64,000 nt of DNA from Nyssa sinensis (taxonomy: Eukaryota > Streptophyta > Magnoliopsida > Cornales > Nyssaceae): positions 54,599,847-54,663,846 of the forward strand of contig CM018048.1 in the NCBI GenBank assembly GCA_008638375.1. The letters run 5' to 3'. This document shows positions 1-12,469 of the stretch, one piece after another. The translations under genes and the position numbers were made by a program. Each line of letters starts with the position of its first letter. The first letter of the stretch is position 1. Under the pieces are notes generated by a model. That model was given only the letters and a program-made list of their open reading frames with translations. It was not told where the DNA came from and made no database searches.

Positions 1-396
1 TTTCACATGTAATTTTTTTTTTTTCATGAATTGGGACCGGAGCTATAGCCCACCCTTGCCTACCTAGGGACCCGCCCTTGTATGACTAAATTGTGACCAA
101 TTAACCAATCGACAAAACTACATGTTAGAAATAACAACTTGTTATTGCATCCAAATATATAAATGTTACTACTCTGGTTTATAAATGTTAAACATATTAT
201 GATATACTTATCTCACATAGATGTGATGCAAAAAATTTAATTGGCTTATAAAATACTACAAACGTTGTTACTAATAACTTTAATTAAGCATTTTGGGTTG
301 GTTTAGAGGCCCTTTCAGGCTTGGATCATTTACGTATCTATTTATTTTCCACCCTCGCCATAGAGAGTAACTTTATTTGGTTACCAGTCCGTGTAG
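1..396 (+). other. Partial intron 5 of laccase gene 1
   Basis: AT-rich sequence ending in an acceptor (TAG at 394-396) directly before a laccase exon that opens in phase 2, as in the complete paralogue downstream. The earlier exons of this gene must lie left of the window. No coding sequence is visible here. Confidence 0.75.
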
Positions 397-1712
397 GAAT
401 ATGAGTGGGTATTATGATGCCGATTTCCCAAACAAGCCACCACACCTTTATAACTTCACAGCAGCGGAGTTGTTGACAGATAATGTGACGCTATCGCTCC
501 AGGCGACCAAGGTGAAGGTGCTGGATTATAATGAAACAGTGGAGATAGTGTTCCAAGGGACTAATGTTATGAACTCTGGAGAGAATCATCCAATTCATTT
601 GCATGGCTTTAGATTTTATGTGATTGGTGGTGGTCGAGGGAATTTCAACAATGTCACTGATCCTCTGACTTATAACTTGAAAGATCCACCTGAAGCTAAT
701 ACTGTTTCTGTTCCTAAGGATGGTTGGTTAACCATCAGATTCAAAGCTGATAACCCTGGTATGTTCTCTTACTTCAATTCATCTATGATATGTTTGAACT
801 TGCGATGATCAATCTCACCAAAAAATTCTTGAATGGGACTGCTGCAGTGACTTAATAATATGTCTTTTCAATAATATCATGTCATGTATAATATAACTCA
901 CTTTTTTCTTTTTTGGTAGAACATAATATATATATATATATATATAGTAGAGTGTTATTGGATAGACATGTTATCACGTAATGCTTCAAACCCACTAAAA
1001 AATATTTCTGATCTGACCCAACACAATAAGTTTAGACAAAAAAATTATTCATCGATCCCAATGCATTGAATCTGGGTCGATGACTATTTTAACACATCAA
1101 CAAAATGTATGAACCATACTATCATTTTGATAATGCGTCGATCACTTGTTAGCCTGATTTCAATAAATTTGAGACCAATGAATATCAGCTTATCAATTTG
1201 ACTTGATATCATTTGTCTAAACTTGTACATTTAAATGTATTTGAGTCATGTTAAGTCCAATGGACAGTCAATTAACACTCAAATTAACTTTGGGATTAGC
1301 TGGTGAGACTACGAGGATAAAGAATTATGTCCTCAAGAGGTTTTCAGTTCATGTTAAACAAACGGCTCCCCTCCTCATGTGCCGTCAGGGGGATGGAATC
1401 ACATATCTAGAGTTTATTTTACCGGTCATGTGATTGATTGGTCTAAGTCATAAATAAATGTGTGTGTATATATATATATATACTATGGATATTATAGATA
1501 CTAACATATATTGATGAATTTCTCCAGGAGTGTGGTTCATGCACTGCCATTTCGACAAGCACATGAGCTGGGGCATGGAAGCTGCTTTTATAGTGAAAGA
1601 TGGTGGCACCCCTGAGACCAGCGTCCGCAAGCCCCCAGCTTACTTGCCGCCTTGTACTTCTCAGTCGCTGCTTAGCTACTTACAGTCAAAGCTACTTAGA
1701 GAAAACAAATGA
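397..1712 (+). CDS. Laccase (multicopper oxidase), last two exons of a gene entering from the left
   Basis: Exons 397-758 (362 nt) and 1528-1712 (stop TGA), joined by a 769-bp GT-AG intron in phase 1. The exon size and both phases equal those of exon 6 and the start of exon 7 in the complete laccase at 20027-29542, so this is the 3' end of a paralogue. The protein carries the third copper region (HPIHLHG) and the fourth (HCHFDKHMSWGM). These bind the type 1, 2 and 3 coppers that oxidise phenolics in the apoplast while reducing oxygen to water. The residue ten after the T1 cysteine is Met. Several N-glycosylation sequons (NMS, NFT, NVT, NET) fit a secreted glycoprotein. About 18 residues follow the last Cys. 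No stop or frameshift is seen in the visible part; whether the whole gene is intact is unknown. Same strand as the other laccase. Confidence 0.9.
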
Positions 1713-1726
1713 ATTCATGTCAATTG

Positions 1727-1732
1727 AATAAA
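1727..1732 (+). other. Candidate poly(A) signal of laccase 1
   Basis: AATAAA 15 bp after the stop codon. Further AATAAA-like words lie near 1867-1880, so the site actually used is uncertain. Confidence 0.4.
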
Positions 1733-3093
1733 ATGGTTAGACGGTTAGCTAGACATATGAGAAATGCCATATAAACAAGGCTGAACGTTGCCTCTAGCTG
1801 CTTGACCCCAATTTCAGTAATCAAGTTTTGAACTTATTTGTTGGCTCTCTATTGTTTATGAGTCATATAAAATAAAATAAAAACTGGAGCATTTTTAATG
1901 TAGTTTTAGTTTGTATGAATTTGATACAAAATGTATTGGTTTATATATATGCTTCTTGTGAGGGTGGCGATATCTTTCTTGGTAGCTAAGATTGTATCAG
2001 AACAGAAGCAATACAAAGATAACAAGGGAAACAAAGCCAAAAAAGAAAAAGAAAAAAAAAAGCAGTTTAAGCTTAGAGACAGAGCTGTACACAACCAGAG
2101 AAAAACAAAACTGAGAACTAAATTAAGACTGAGCTAGAGAAAACACACCACTAACAAAAAGGGAAAAACTCTGATTCTCGTATTCTAAAATAATCAGTTT
2201 GGATAAGTGATCAATAATTTGCTGGGTCATTAATCTTTTCACCCCGAGTTGGTGATCTATGAATGAAAAAATTATTGTATGGTCGAGCTCATTAGTTCCA
2301 ACTAATAATGAGTCCTCATGTGTATAACATTTTAGTTTTTATAAAATGGAAAGGGTGAAGTTAAATATACTTTCATTTTATACTCATGCATTCTGATTTA
2401 TAATGTTTAAGTGGAAGTTTATGAGTATAAAATGTATATAATTGATGTGCATTTAACTTCGCCCAATAAAAAAGCAACTTTTGTATATATATGACAACTT
2501 GTGAAATGTTAAAAGCTAAAACCATTGATCATAAAAAAAAAATGAAAAAATAAGCACAACAAAAGAATAAGGGATTAATACTCTTAATATGGAGAAGTGG
2601 TCCAGGCAATGAAATTAAATTGTTGAGCAATACAATCTCAAATTGTCATTTTGGCCATATTAAGAATATTAATCACTCAAATTGTCTTCACCGGTCAGCT
2701 CCCATTGTTGACGAATACGATCTCAAATTGTCATTTTGGCCGTCATCGATAAGTTATACCTCAAACCCTAGTGACAGCCTTACTCTTTCTCATTCTCTGG
2801 CCTCACACCGACGATAGTTGTCCATCTCTGGTCACTGAATCTCCATCCCCGTCATTCACTGAACTTGGGTTCCCTTCGATCATCGAATTCGAACCTATGA
2901 TGACTCTATGCTCGGGACTTGCATCCCCTTCAATCATCCAACCCTTCCCTTCAATCCTAATTTCCACTATTTTTATTTGTTATTGTTATTGATTGATATT
3001 TACTATTTCTTGATTATTTATTTTGTTATTGTTGTTTGTTATATTTCATTGATTCATGTTGTCATTGTTTGAGAATGTTTTTCGTTGGATGCC

Positions 3094-3098
<5 letters not shown>

Positions 3099-3168
<70 letters not shown>
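3099..3168. repeat. Compound microsatellite (CT)n(AT)n
   Basis: About 21 CT units followed directly by about 14 AT units. Confidence 0.9.
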
Positions 3169-3171
<3 letters not shown>

Positions 3172-4842
3172 GAGTTGATGCTCACTAGAAAAAGGTTTAT
3201 TAAAATGAAATCCTGCAGGCAAAAATCTGCAATCGAAATGTAATATTTGTTGGGTTTCACAATGATCAGGTCTCTCTCCTATTCACAATAATCAACTTCC
3301 TTATAGCTTGTGGTCCAAGACCTAAACAAATAAGTCTGAAATTAAAACTGATAGCCAAACGCTTTAGTATTCCGTGAATAACTAGGACTTGGGTCGCAAT
3401 GGAAAATTTTCGAGTAAAAATTGGTAGATATTTCACTTGTTAGTTGGCCAAATTTTTCAATTTTTAAGCATATTTGTTTCATAGATTGAATAAGAGTAAA
3501 TTGATTATTCTTTTTTTTAATAGTGATAGGATTAGTAATTTCATTTCTCTTTTTTTATTATTTTTTATATATTTTAGGTCATTATTTATTTTTGATATTA
3601 TTATTGCACCTTTTTTTTTTCAAACATAAAACATGAAAGGAAGTTTTGAAGATGTTTGAATTCATCAGTAAGGAAAAAACAATTCTTTCTTCAAGAGAAA
3701 GCGATGTAAGTATTATTATTAAAAAGGAAAATAATTCTTACAATAAAATAAGAAGAATTCTCCAATCTCGTAAGGGGCAAAATCAATATATCTAAGCATG
3801 ACAAGTTAATTCTTAGGCTCCAACATTAATACAACGACGAATAAACTTATATTAAAAAAAACCTAAAACATAACATCTGAATGAATCTTATCTGCCGGAG
3901 AGAAATCTTATTTAGAGGAAAGAACACCATTTATGATCACCATGAATCACCTTCCAAAATGATATGTAATAAACTAATACAATAATGGTCAATGTTTCAA
4001 ATTTTACATTCCAAATGATATGTCATTAAATCATTAGTTGTATTTTAAATAATTATTTATTTTTTTACTAATTATTTATGACCACATCATTTGAGATGCA
4101 ATCTTTAGTATATAAATTGGAGACATATAGTATTACTCAAACTAATATTCTCAACAAAACAGTGAGCATACAAAGTTGTCATAGACTTCGCTAAATCAAG
4201 ATCCAAAGACGTTACCATCTGTATCAATATTACGAGTCTTACATGTAGTTGAAATTTTATTAGTCATACACTTATTAATAAAATATCAAAAAATGAAAAA
4301 ATAAAAATGAGTGTGACTAAAAAACAACTAATTTAGAATTGTGAAACTATTATAAAACAAAGGGAATTAAAATCGAAATTTTCAAACTAAAATTATTATG
4401 TACCCAAATTATAATTTTTCTTAGATAACAAAACACAATTTTAAAAACTTGAAAGAAGAAATTCGACAGAAAAGGTATAAACATTAGTTTTAATTAACAC
4501 GACATCTCCAAACAATTATGAGTGTTTTGAAACAATTCAAATAATCAATTCTGATTAACGTGAAATTAAATTTTAAATCACTATTTACATTTTACAGAGA
4601 CATCGCCACACCTTCAAATTTGTGTCCTTGATCCGGGACATGGGCTTCAACTTCAGCACTGACAATTAGTTGGCTGCTGAACCACCCCCTGCAAGAGTGA
4701 CCAAAAAGTAGAAAATGATTCGAATCCGCTTGTGTCATGGTTGACAAAGTTATAACGTTAGGGTACGGATTCCTGTCATGGTTGACAAAGTTAACAAAAC
4801 AACATGTTTGTTAGTGTCTATAAATGAGTTTTATATGTAATT

Positions 4843-5013
4843 GATTATGGTTGCTGTCTGACGCAGCAGCGATATTTGTCCTTTATATATATATATATAT
4901 ATATATAATGTTCGGGACGATTATGGTAGTTGTCTGATGCAGCAGGGATATTTGTCTTCTTTTTTTTTTTTTTTCCTTTTTTTGTCTTTTTCTTTTTATA
5001 TAATGTTCGGGAC
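4843..5013. repeat. Two-copy tandem repeat ending at the block A boundary
   Basis: Unit 1 (4843-4918) and unit 2 (4919-5013) share GATTATGGT, a CAGCAG core, GATATTTGTC and the ending TATAATGTTCGGGAC. The middle is an (AT)n run in unit 1 and a T-rich run in unit 2. The second unit ends exactly where similarity to block B starts. Confidence 0.65.
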
Positions 5014-5204
5014 GGGGAGCCGAACTCATGCCATCTATGTAAATAATAAACACTTATACCATTTAAATAATATTTTAATTTAATTAAATAATATTTTTAA
5101 TTACTACATTTGAAGTAAGAAATTTAATTATGTATAACTTTTTTCTTCACTTTATGAAAACATGACGATGTTCATTTGTATGTATAATTATGCAATGTTA
5201 ATTA

Positions 5205-5345
5205 ATTAGGATTAGTTTAGTTGATTATTCATGTCACTTTAAAGAGGAGGTCGTGAATTCAAGTCGCACTCTCTAGTAGAAAGATGTGAATATTTATTTT
5301 CACTTCACTATATGCTGACTTAGGTTATTTGTCCAATGCCTTATA
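5205..5345 (+). mobile_element. tRNA-derived SINE-like unit (copy A)
   Basis: An A-box-like word TTAGTTTAGTTGA (5212-5224) and a B-box-like word GTGAATTCAAGTC (5253-5265) stand at SINE/tRNA spacing of about 30 nt. The block B counterpart has better boxes (TTAGTTTAGTTGG and GTGAGTTCGAGTC), so this copy is decayed. Element ends are not defined. Confidence 0.5.
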
Positions 5346-6769
5346 TTAAAAAAGTTCTTAGGTTGAGTTATGTCTTATGAGTTAGTTGATTTAATTGTAT
5401 TAGAATTGAGTTGATTGATATGAATTGTAACACCACATCACTTCTTTCAAAATAAAAAATTATACAATGCTATTTTAGTATCAATAACGCTATATTTTAA
5501 AATTTTATTCAAAATCTAAATATCAAATAATGTGACACTACATTTTTGATAATCCATCAAACCTCGTAAAGTAATTTTTTTTTAATTATTACATTTGAAG
5601 TGAGAAAGTCAATTATTTATAGTATTTTCCTTCACTTTATGAAACCCGTGCAACGATCATTTATGCAGTGCTATTTTTGTGACAATAATGTTATATTTTT
5701 AAGATTTTTAATACATATCCAATCATAAAATGGTGTGACACTGCATTATTATTATTTTTTTGGTACTAATATTGTATTGCATTATTAATAACACTGTGAT
5801 ATAATACCACATCATTTAAGATATAAAATTTGGTCTTCTTTAGTAATAAACCTCTAATTTTCATCAATTTTGATTTAGAGGCATGCGACATCATCTATTA
5901 TTTAATTATTTAATAAAAATACATGATGTGACAAGTATCTAAAATTTTATTAGAACCAATGTTTTATTAGAGTGGTGTAAGTGCACACTTCTAAATCCAC
6001 CTAAGAAGACTTGAACCATCATGAATGATTAAATAGACTAGCCCTAATCGGTTCCATCACACACATTTTTAATGGCTAAAATGTATTTAAATTTAAAATT
6101 TTTTAATAATTAAGCAAGTAACTATATATAATTATATTCATTAAGTCGAAAACTACAGAAGATATACATAGGAAAAAAACACAAGTGGTTCTGAAAACTT
6201 GTGGCTTGTATAAGAGAAACTTGTATGATATACATACACACACAACTTGTGGTTCAATACATGTTGGCTGGTATAAGGGAAACGTGTATCTGCCAGTCAA
6301 GAAAGGAAAGGTAAGTTAAGTTGCTGTTCAGTCTATTACTTGTGTTTCATAAAGCACAGTCGTCTTCATTCTCCAACCTCTTGACTGGCAAATGACTGGC
6401 AAATGGTCAACGGAAAAATATTCAATGTTTTCAGCACAATAGTCACCAAAACGTTAGGCTGATATACCTGTATCTATGGACTGGAGCCAGCCTTGGCCTG
6501 GGGGTCAATTGTCCCTCCTCAATTTTTTTATTTAAAAATTTTCTCATATTCTCAAGAAAATATTTAAACATATCCCTTGTATTTATACTTTTGCCCTCTA
6601 GGTTTCATTTTTTTTCACTTTATCCTTATATTCATTTTAATTTGATCTTCTCAATGAGACTTTGATAAATTTTCCTTAAATTTTTTATATACTCTAAAGT
6701 TTGTCCCTTCGCAAATGAATTCCTGGCTTTGTCATTGCTTGTGCACGTGTTGAGTTATAAAATAAAATA

Positions 6770-7280
6770 AAAAAAAATTACACTTATCTCCTCTGATGTT
6801 TTTGAAAATTATACTGACTTTTCTTAATATTTCTAAAATTATATTGGTCTCCTCTAATTTACTTAACAATATATAAATATCCCATTCCAATCAATTTTTT
6901 CTTCAAAATGATAAAACTACTCCTTTTATTTATTTATTTTTTTTTTCAATTTTTAATTTATTTTTATGTTTTTTCATTTTTCAAATAAATATTGATTAAG
7001 ATCTTAAATTTATTTTTATATAAAATAAAAATATGTTGTTTTACCTTAAATTTATTTTTACATAAAATAAAAAAAAAATCTTTTCAAAAAGTTAGAAAAA
7101 TTGCTCAAAATTGAAAAAATTGAAAATATAAAAATTAAAAAGGATAGTTTTCTCATTTGATGAAAAATTGATTGGAATGGGTATTTGTATATTGTCATGT
7201 AAAATAGAGAATGTCACTGTAATTTTAAAAATGTCAGTATAATTGTCAAAAATTCAAAAAATGTTAGTATAATTTACCCT
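6770..7280. mobile_element. Foldback MITE with long terminal inverted repeats (copy A1)
   Basis: The left arm (AATTACACTTATCTCCTCT...) is the reverse complement of the right arm ending in AGTATAATTTACCCT. Both arms extend inward over 100 bp and include a shared CAATCAATTTTT word and its complement. The middle is A/T-rich. No coding capacity. Same family as the elements at 9933-10425 and 55655-56060. Confidence 0.65.
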
Positions 7281-7559
7281 AAAAATAAAAATAAATTTGA
7301 ATTTGAAATTTTAAAACAGCTTGGCCTCCTTTTGTATCCCGGGGGGATGCCCCACGTATCTTTGTTTAATTTCTTCTTCTAATATAATATATTGATAATA
7401 CAGTCACGCGATTGAAAATTACAAATTCATTTACCATTTTTAGAAGCAACAAGTTACTTTATAATGCGAAAAAAGAAATGAGATTTGTAAAAATAGATTA
7501 TCAATAATTTCAAAATTAAAGTCATTAGTCATTTTAATTAGCCAAAAAGCTCAGATTGT

Positions 7560-7658
7560 AATAACTTCACCTGGGATGATTTTAGTTTCGATGTTACAGT
7601 TCCATTCCAAGGGATCATAATGGTGAAGGTGTTGAATTATAATGAAACAGTTGATTGA
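7560..7658 (+). pseudogene. Laccase exon-6 relic (block A)
   Basis: Thirty-two codons plus stop, in frame. They begin NNFT and end KVLNYNETVD, matching FNFT...[12 protein letters not shown] of laccase 2 and YNFT...[12 protein letters not shown] of laccase 1. The middle is diverged, a stop follows directly, and the copper-site part of the exon is absent, so it cannot be functional. It shows that the duplicated block derives from laccase-cluster DNA. The same relic is at 51577-51675. Confidence 0.6.
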
Positions 7659-7705
7659 CATAATTGTACGAGTCAGAGAATGACTCAAAAATAAGAAGTT
7701 ATTCA

Positions 7706-8452
7706 TAACCATGTGAATAACCGGCCGTAGAATGACTCAAAAACAGTTGATTGACATAATTTGGTTAACCGGCCGAAGGATGGCAGCAACACAGATTCAA
7801 CTGGGAATCCCTCTCCTATCTCCATCCTATCTAAAGAAAATCTTCTTCAATACACGCTGTACCCCACTATTTATATTTATATCCCTCTCCTGTTCTCATT
7901 TAAAATTTAATTTTATTAAATTTTCAAAAGTTAAAGCTAATAAACTAAGATTCTTACAAATACATATACATACAAGTTATATATGCATAATATATATACA
8001 CACAGATATCTAGATTTATATATATATATATATAAATATTTATGTAATTGAAATATATAATCGAATAGAATAGGAACTTAAAAACCCATCTCTACTCGAA
8101 TTGTAACTTCTTCTCCCTCGTCCGTAGTCCACCCTTCGTAAAAATTCACCCATTAGGATGGATGGATTGCGAACGTCCTTAAAAGATTACAACATGCCAA
8201 TTAGGACTCTGCCTTAGTCCATGCTATTTGGGTTGGGTCAGGCGCAATTTAGCCCAATAAAGTTTTTGGCTAGCCCAATAGATTAAGTTCATAATTCGGA
8301 ATTTGGTTGCCTAATTTCCCTAGATGGAGGGTGCATCAATGCAAAACTTCACAAATTGCACACCCACAATATTGTATAATTTTTTTTTGAGAAACTAAAA
8401 AGATTATTACTCAATATTAGTCCCCTTTATTTAGTTAACTTGTTTTAGGCGG
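7706..8452. other. Block A-specific segment
   Basis: About 750 bp here replace about 130 bp of unrelated AT-rich sequence in block B (51732-51860). The words AACCGGCCG and CAAAAACAGTTGATTGACATAA are locally repeated at its left edge (7705-7790). No recognisable coding sequence, no clear terminal repeats and no target duplication. Origin unknown. Confidence 0.45.
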
Positions 8453-9932
8453 GAAAATAATCTTCTGTTATTTATCTTGAAATTTTTTTGTTATGTGTTC
8501 ACATGAAAATTGCGGGACCAATTTACTATTCCTCCCACTGTTAAAAGCAATATTTGAAGAATCTGTATCTTTGTTTTTTTTTTTGTTATGTGTTCACATG
8601 AAAATTGCGGTATTTTGTTCTGTAAAAAATGTTCTAAGTTTGTTGATTTTCCACTACCGCTTTTCCATGCACAATCTTTTATTTTATTTTTCGAAACATA
8701 AAATGTATAACATCAGTATATCATGTTGAGGAGTGTATGGTCATTCCAAAAATTTGTGCATTTAATTGCACAGGAGCACGTAACCACACAACATAGGCAT
8801 AGTTGATTGCACGAATTTGCAAGATCAATAATTGAAGAAAGCATTATTTGTCATATATTTTCATTTTAGGAGTGTCAATTATGTCATATCATGTCGTATT
8901 CGTATTATGTTGAGATATGAATAATCAATTATATGAGTCAATCCGAACACGACACGATTAGTTGATTGTGTCAAAATTTTCGACTCTAACACGACACAAT
9001 TTGTAATTCGTTTAATAAATGAGTCGTATTAACACGAGTAACACAATACGACTCGTTTAACTCATTTAATAAATAGATCGTGTTAAAATCGACACAATTA
9101 ACACATATATTCTATCTTGACACATTTAACACATATAATCTATCTTGACACATTTAACACATATAACTTACTTAATAAATATATTTATTGAGTTATTCTC
9201 CTTTTTTAATATTTTTTTAAATTAAAATATAAATTTAGTATTAAAAAAAATTAATACTTATAATATTAAATTTTTTCCATACTTATAAAAAATAGGTATG
9301 GTGGTGTAGAGATCATTAATGCATGGTTCTTCTACCCAGCAGACTTGCCTTGCATAATGCATTCAATGGACCCCCTTGAAATAATTCTAAACCTAATTAA
9401 TCAAGAGGGTGAAGCCCAATAATTCCATTTAGGATGGAGACTCAGCACCACCATTTCCCTTCACCCATTAATAGAGGTCAATGTCAGATTAGAGAAATTG
9501 TACCATGAATCGAATTTCTTGACTTGGTATGAACTCGATTTATAACATAATGTAATTTGTATAAAATGTTAATTTTAAAATACATAAAATTAATATTTAA
9601 CTACATAAAAAGATGTGATTGATAAAATTTTTTGACTAGGCCATTAAACCCAATCCATAGTAAAATTTAGAGTTGGGAAGGAAAAGGGTTGCTCAGCTTA
9701 ATTTCTGGGAACACAAACACCTAGGACAATAGACTTTGAGCAATTTCCACACTTTTAGCTTGTACAAATATAACATAAAATAAATATACATTCGACCATT
9801 TTATAATTAATATTCAATAAGTTAATAATTTTTAATAATTAATAAATTTAAAAAAAACTAACTTCATATAATTTATAATTCTGTTACCTAATGATTAATA
9901 TTTTTTTAGAGATATTCTATATAATATTAATT

Positions 9933-10425
9933 AGGGTAAATTACATTGACCTCTCCTGAAGTTTATGAGAATTACACTGACCTCTCCTGAAACTTTTGGA
10001 ATTACTCTCACCTCACTTACTTTACAAATTAATATACAGATACTTCCATTCTGTCAATTTTTTTTTTTCAAAATTATGAAACTAGTCTTTTTATTTATTT
10101 ATTTTTGTATTTTTTCAATTTTGACCAATTTATTCTAACATTTCTTAAAGTTTTTTAAATTTTTTATTTAAAAATAAATTTAAAGTAAATAACTTATTCT
10201 TATTTTATATAAAAATAAATTTAAGGGTTTTATCAATATTTATTTGAAAAATGAAAAAAAAAATATAAAAGGGGTAGTTTTGTCATTTTGAATGAAAAAA
10301 TTGACTGAAGGGAGGTATTTGTTTATTAATTTGTAAAGTATAGAATGTCAATATAATTTCAGAAACCTTAGAAAAAGTCAGTGTAATTGTCATAAACCTC
10401 AAGAGAGATCAGTATAATTTACCCT
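9933..10425. mobile_element. Foldback MITE, 493 bp (copy A2)
   Basis: Begins AGGGTAAATTACATTGAC and ends ATCAGTATAATTTACCCT. The two arms are complementary over roughly 150 bp. Flanked by a perfect 7-bp direct repeat ATTAATT (9926-9932 and 10426-10432). No coding capacity. The homologue in block B is 53157-53652. Confidence 0.75.
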
Positions 10426-10462
10426 ATTAATTATTTGAGAATAAAATAATTATATATGTATT

Positions 10463-10469
<7 letters not shown>

Positions 10470-10515
<46 letters not shown>
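10470..10515. repeat. Microsatellite (AC)n(AT)n
   Basis: About 14 CA units flanked by AT units; largely absent at the equivalent place in block B (about 53700). Confidence 0.85.
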
Positions 10516-10516
<1 letters not shown>

Positions 10517-11013
10517 GATATATCTCATTAATAACAAGTCTTGAAAATTATATTTATTAATTTAACATAATTAAAGTCAAAAGTTTTGTAAGTTGAAAAA
10601 ATTATGATATTAGGAAATACAACTCTTTACTTAAAAAGGATATTAAAAATATTTTTATGTCTTAAATTGAGTATTATATGTATTTGTTTTATAAAAACCC
10701 AAAATGTGGTTCAAAAGTTAAATATATGGTCATATTTTTGTACCAAAAATCATGTATATTTAGAAACAACATTGATTAATGTAAAATTGAAAAAAACTTA
10801 ATACTAAATAATTCTAGTAATTAATAAATTTTTAATTTTACATATCAATTAATTATAAGAAGATTTACTGTATATCTTAAAAATATTGATATTCATGCAT
10901 TTTAGAAAAATTCAAAATTATATTACAAAACTCTTCCACTCTCTTTTCTTTCTCATCCTTGTCTTCTTCTGAGTATGTCAGCACCCATTCTTCTCACGTG
11001 TAAGGAACATAAA

Positions 11014-11016
11014 ATG

Positions 11017-11069
<53 letters not shown>
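11014..11069. repeat. Microsatellite (AT)n(GT)n
   Basis: AT run followed by about 16 GT units; conserved in block B near 54220-54266. Confidence 0.85.
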
Positions 11070-11647
11070 CTTCTTGGTTTAAGTTGTTTTTATTGTTGCC
11101 ATTAGAGCTGCTCTGCACGTGAGTACCTAGAACTAGAAGCCATCACTCACAAGTCAGCCAACCAACTGAACCCTCAGCATGTGTTTCCAAACTTACATTC
11201 TGGGGCTAAACAAAGCGTCAATCATATTTTTACCCTTGTTCTCTAAAACATATTTTAATAAAAAATGTGCTTTCAAATTTGAAAAGTCAACACAAATTAA
11301 TAAAAGTCAAACGATTCCTTCTCTTTCCTCTCTCAGCCTAATCACTACCATCATTACTTATTTGTTTACGATTATTTCTTTTTAGTTTTTTTTAGTGTTT
11401 AGTATACTTCTAGTTTTTTTAATAGTGTTTAGTAAAATATATTACATAGTTTGAGGTAAGACAACAAATTTATCTGTTATTATATAGTATTTTTTTAAAA
11501 AAATAATAATGAGTTTTGAGAATAAATTTTTAGTTATTTTTAAGCAAAAATTATAATAAGTCTCAAACATTAATTATAATGGGTCTATATGAAAATATGT
11601 TTTCCTCCATAATGAGATTAAGATCATGTATTGGATTGCTCAAAACT

Positions 11648-12394
11648 AATGTTTTCAGACCTAACTCGTTCATCGAACCGAAAAACTGTCTGGGTTACGG
11701 GTTATCGATTCAACCGTCGGGTCAACCGGAATCAAACTGTGATTTCATAATTATGTAATTAATAAATTTAATAAGACATATTATTGATATTTTAAATTTA
11801 AAAAATTACTAAAAATTATATAAATTTTTTTTACAAAATATGAATTTTCTTAATATGTAAAATTTCAAGAAAAAAATGAAAAAAATATAGTAGACATACC
11901 TTATTACAATGTTGAAAGTTGAAACTTTATTGCCATTCTTCCTATAATCGCAAGAACCATAACAAAAATCATTTTAACATCCAATCAAGCATAATCCAAT
12001 AATTTCGTCTTCAACTACATGAAAAAAAAAGATATAAACACTAATAATCATGCAAAAAATAAAATAAAATACTACATGATACAAATATATAATACTGGAG
12101 TTTCAAACTTCAAGAGTTTAAAATTTTAAATACAATCCAAAATAAATTTAGCCAAAGATCAACTCAACTCAGCCAAAAAATTGCATGAAATTTGAGATTT
12201 TGAATATATCCAAAAAAAAAAAAATTGCAACCAAGAACCGGTTCAACAGTCGGACTGTTCGGTTTTACCGGTTTTCTATTTTTAGAACGGTTTTGAACTT
12301 AAAATGGGTTTATGAGTTAAACCGGACTGTTTTATGGACCGGTCGACAGTTCAACCGGTTGAACCGATCGGTCCGGTCCGGGTTTTAAAACATT
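11648..12394. mobile_element. MULE-like non-autonomous element (747 bp), only in block A
   Basis: The termini AATGTTTT...AAAACATT are inverted. The element is flanked by the 10-bp direct repeat GCTCAAAACT (11638-11647 and 12395-12404). Subterminal regions are rich in CCGGTT/AACCGG words on both sides. Block B has an uninterrupted site (TACTCAAAACTATTAAGG near 57440), so this is a true insertion after the duplication or into one copy. A target duplication of about 9-11 bp fits Mutator-like elements. The open frame inside is not a gene. Confidence 0.75.
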
Positions 12395-12469
12395 GCTCAA
12401 AACTATTAAGGAGTGAATGAGAAAATGCCTTCAAACATCACCACTTGAAAATGGTAACAAAAGCTTGAA

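Larger units (their letters stand above)
1733..5013. other. Non-coding spacer between laccase 1 and duplicated block A
   Basis: AT-rich sequence without a recognisable gene. The stretch 2600-2960 is less AT-rich and contains a 24-bp word twice (about 2631 and 2718); its short open frames match no family I know. It could be an old transcribed 5' region or a TE relic. The word TGTCATGGTTGACAAAGTTA occurs twice near 4734 and 4775. The rest shows nothing definable. Confidence 0.5.

Noticed and set aside
397..1712. Laccase 1 as a pseudogene
   Set aside because: Only the missing 5' part (outside the window) and non-ATG starts of the exon frames suggested it. Splice sites, phases, copper motifs and stop are intact in the visible part.
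2620..2992. Overlapping 65- and 73-codon frames as a small gene
   Set aside because: Ser/Pro/Leu-rich, no domain, overlapping in different frames, no splice or promoter support; kept only as an unexplained less AT-rich patch.
6103..6300. 65-codon minus-strand frame nearly identical at 50094-50291
   Set aside because: Conservation is explained by the segmental duplication. Low-complexity hydrophobic peptide, no start context or domain.
12185..12388. 67-codon open frame
   Set aside because: Lies wholly in the subterminal repeats of the MULE-like element and is absent with it from block B; repeats such as CCGGTT create the peptide.
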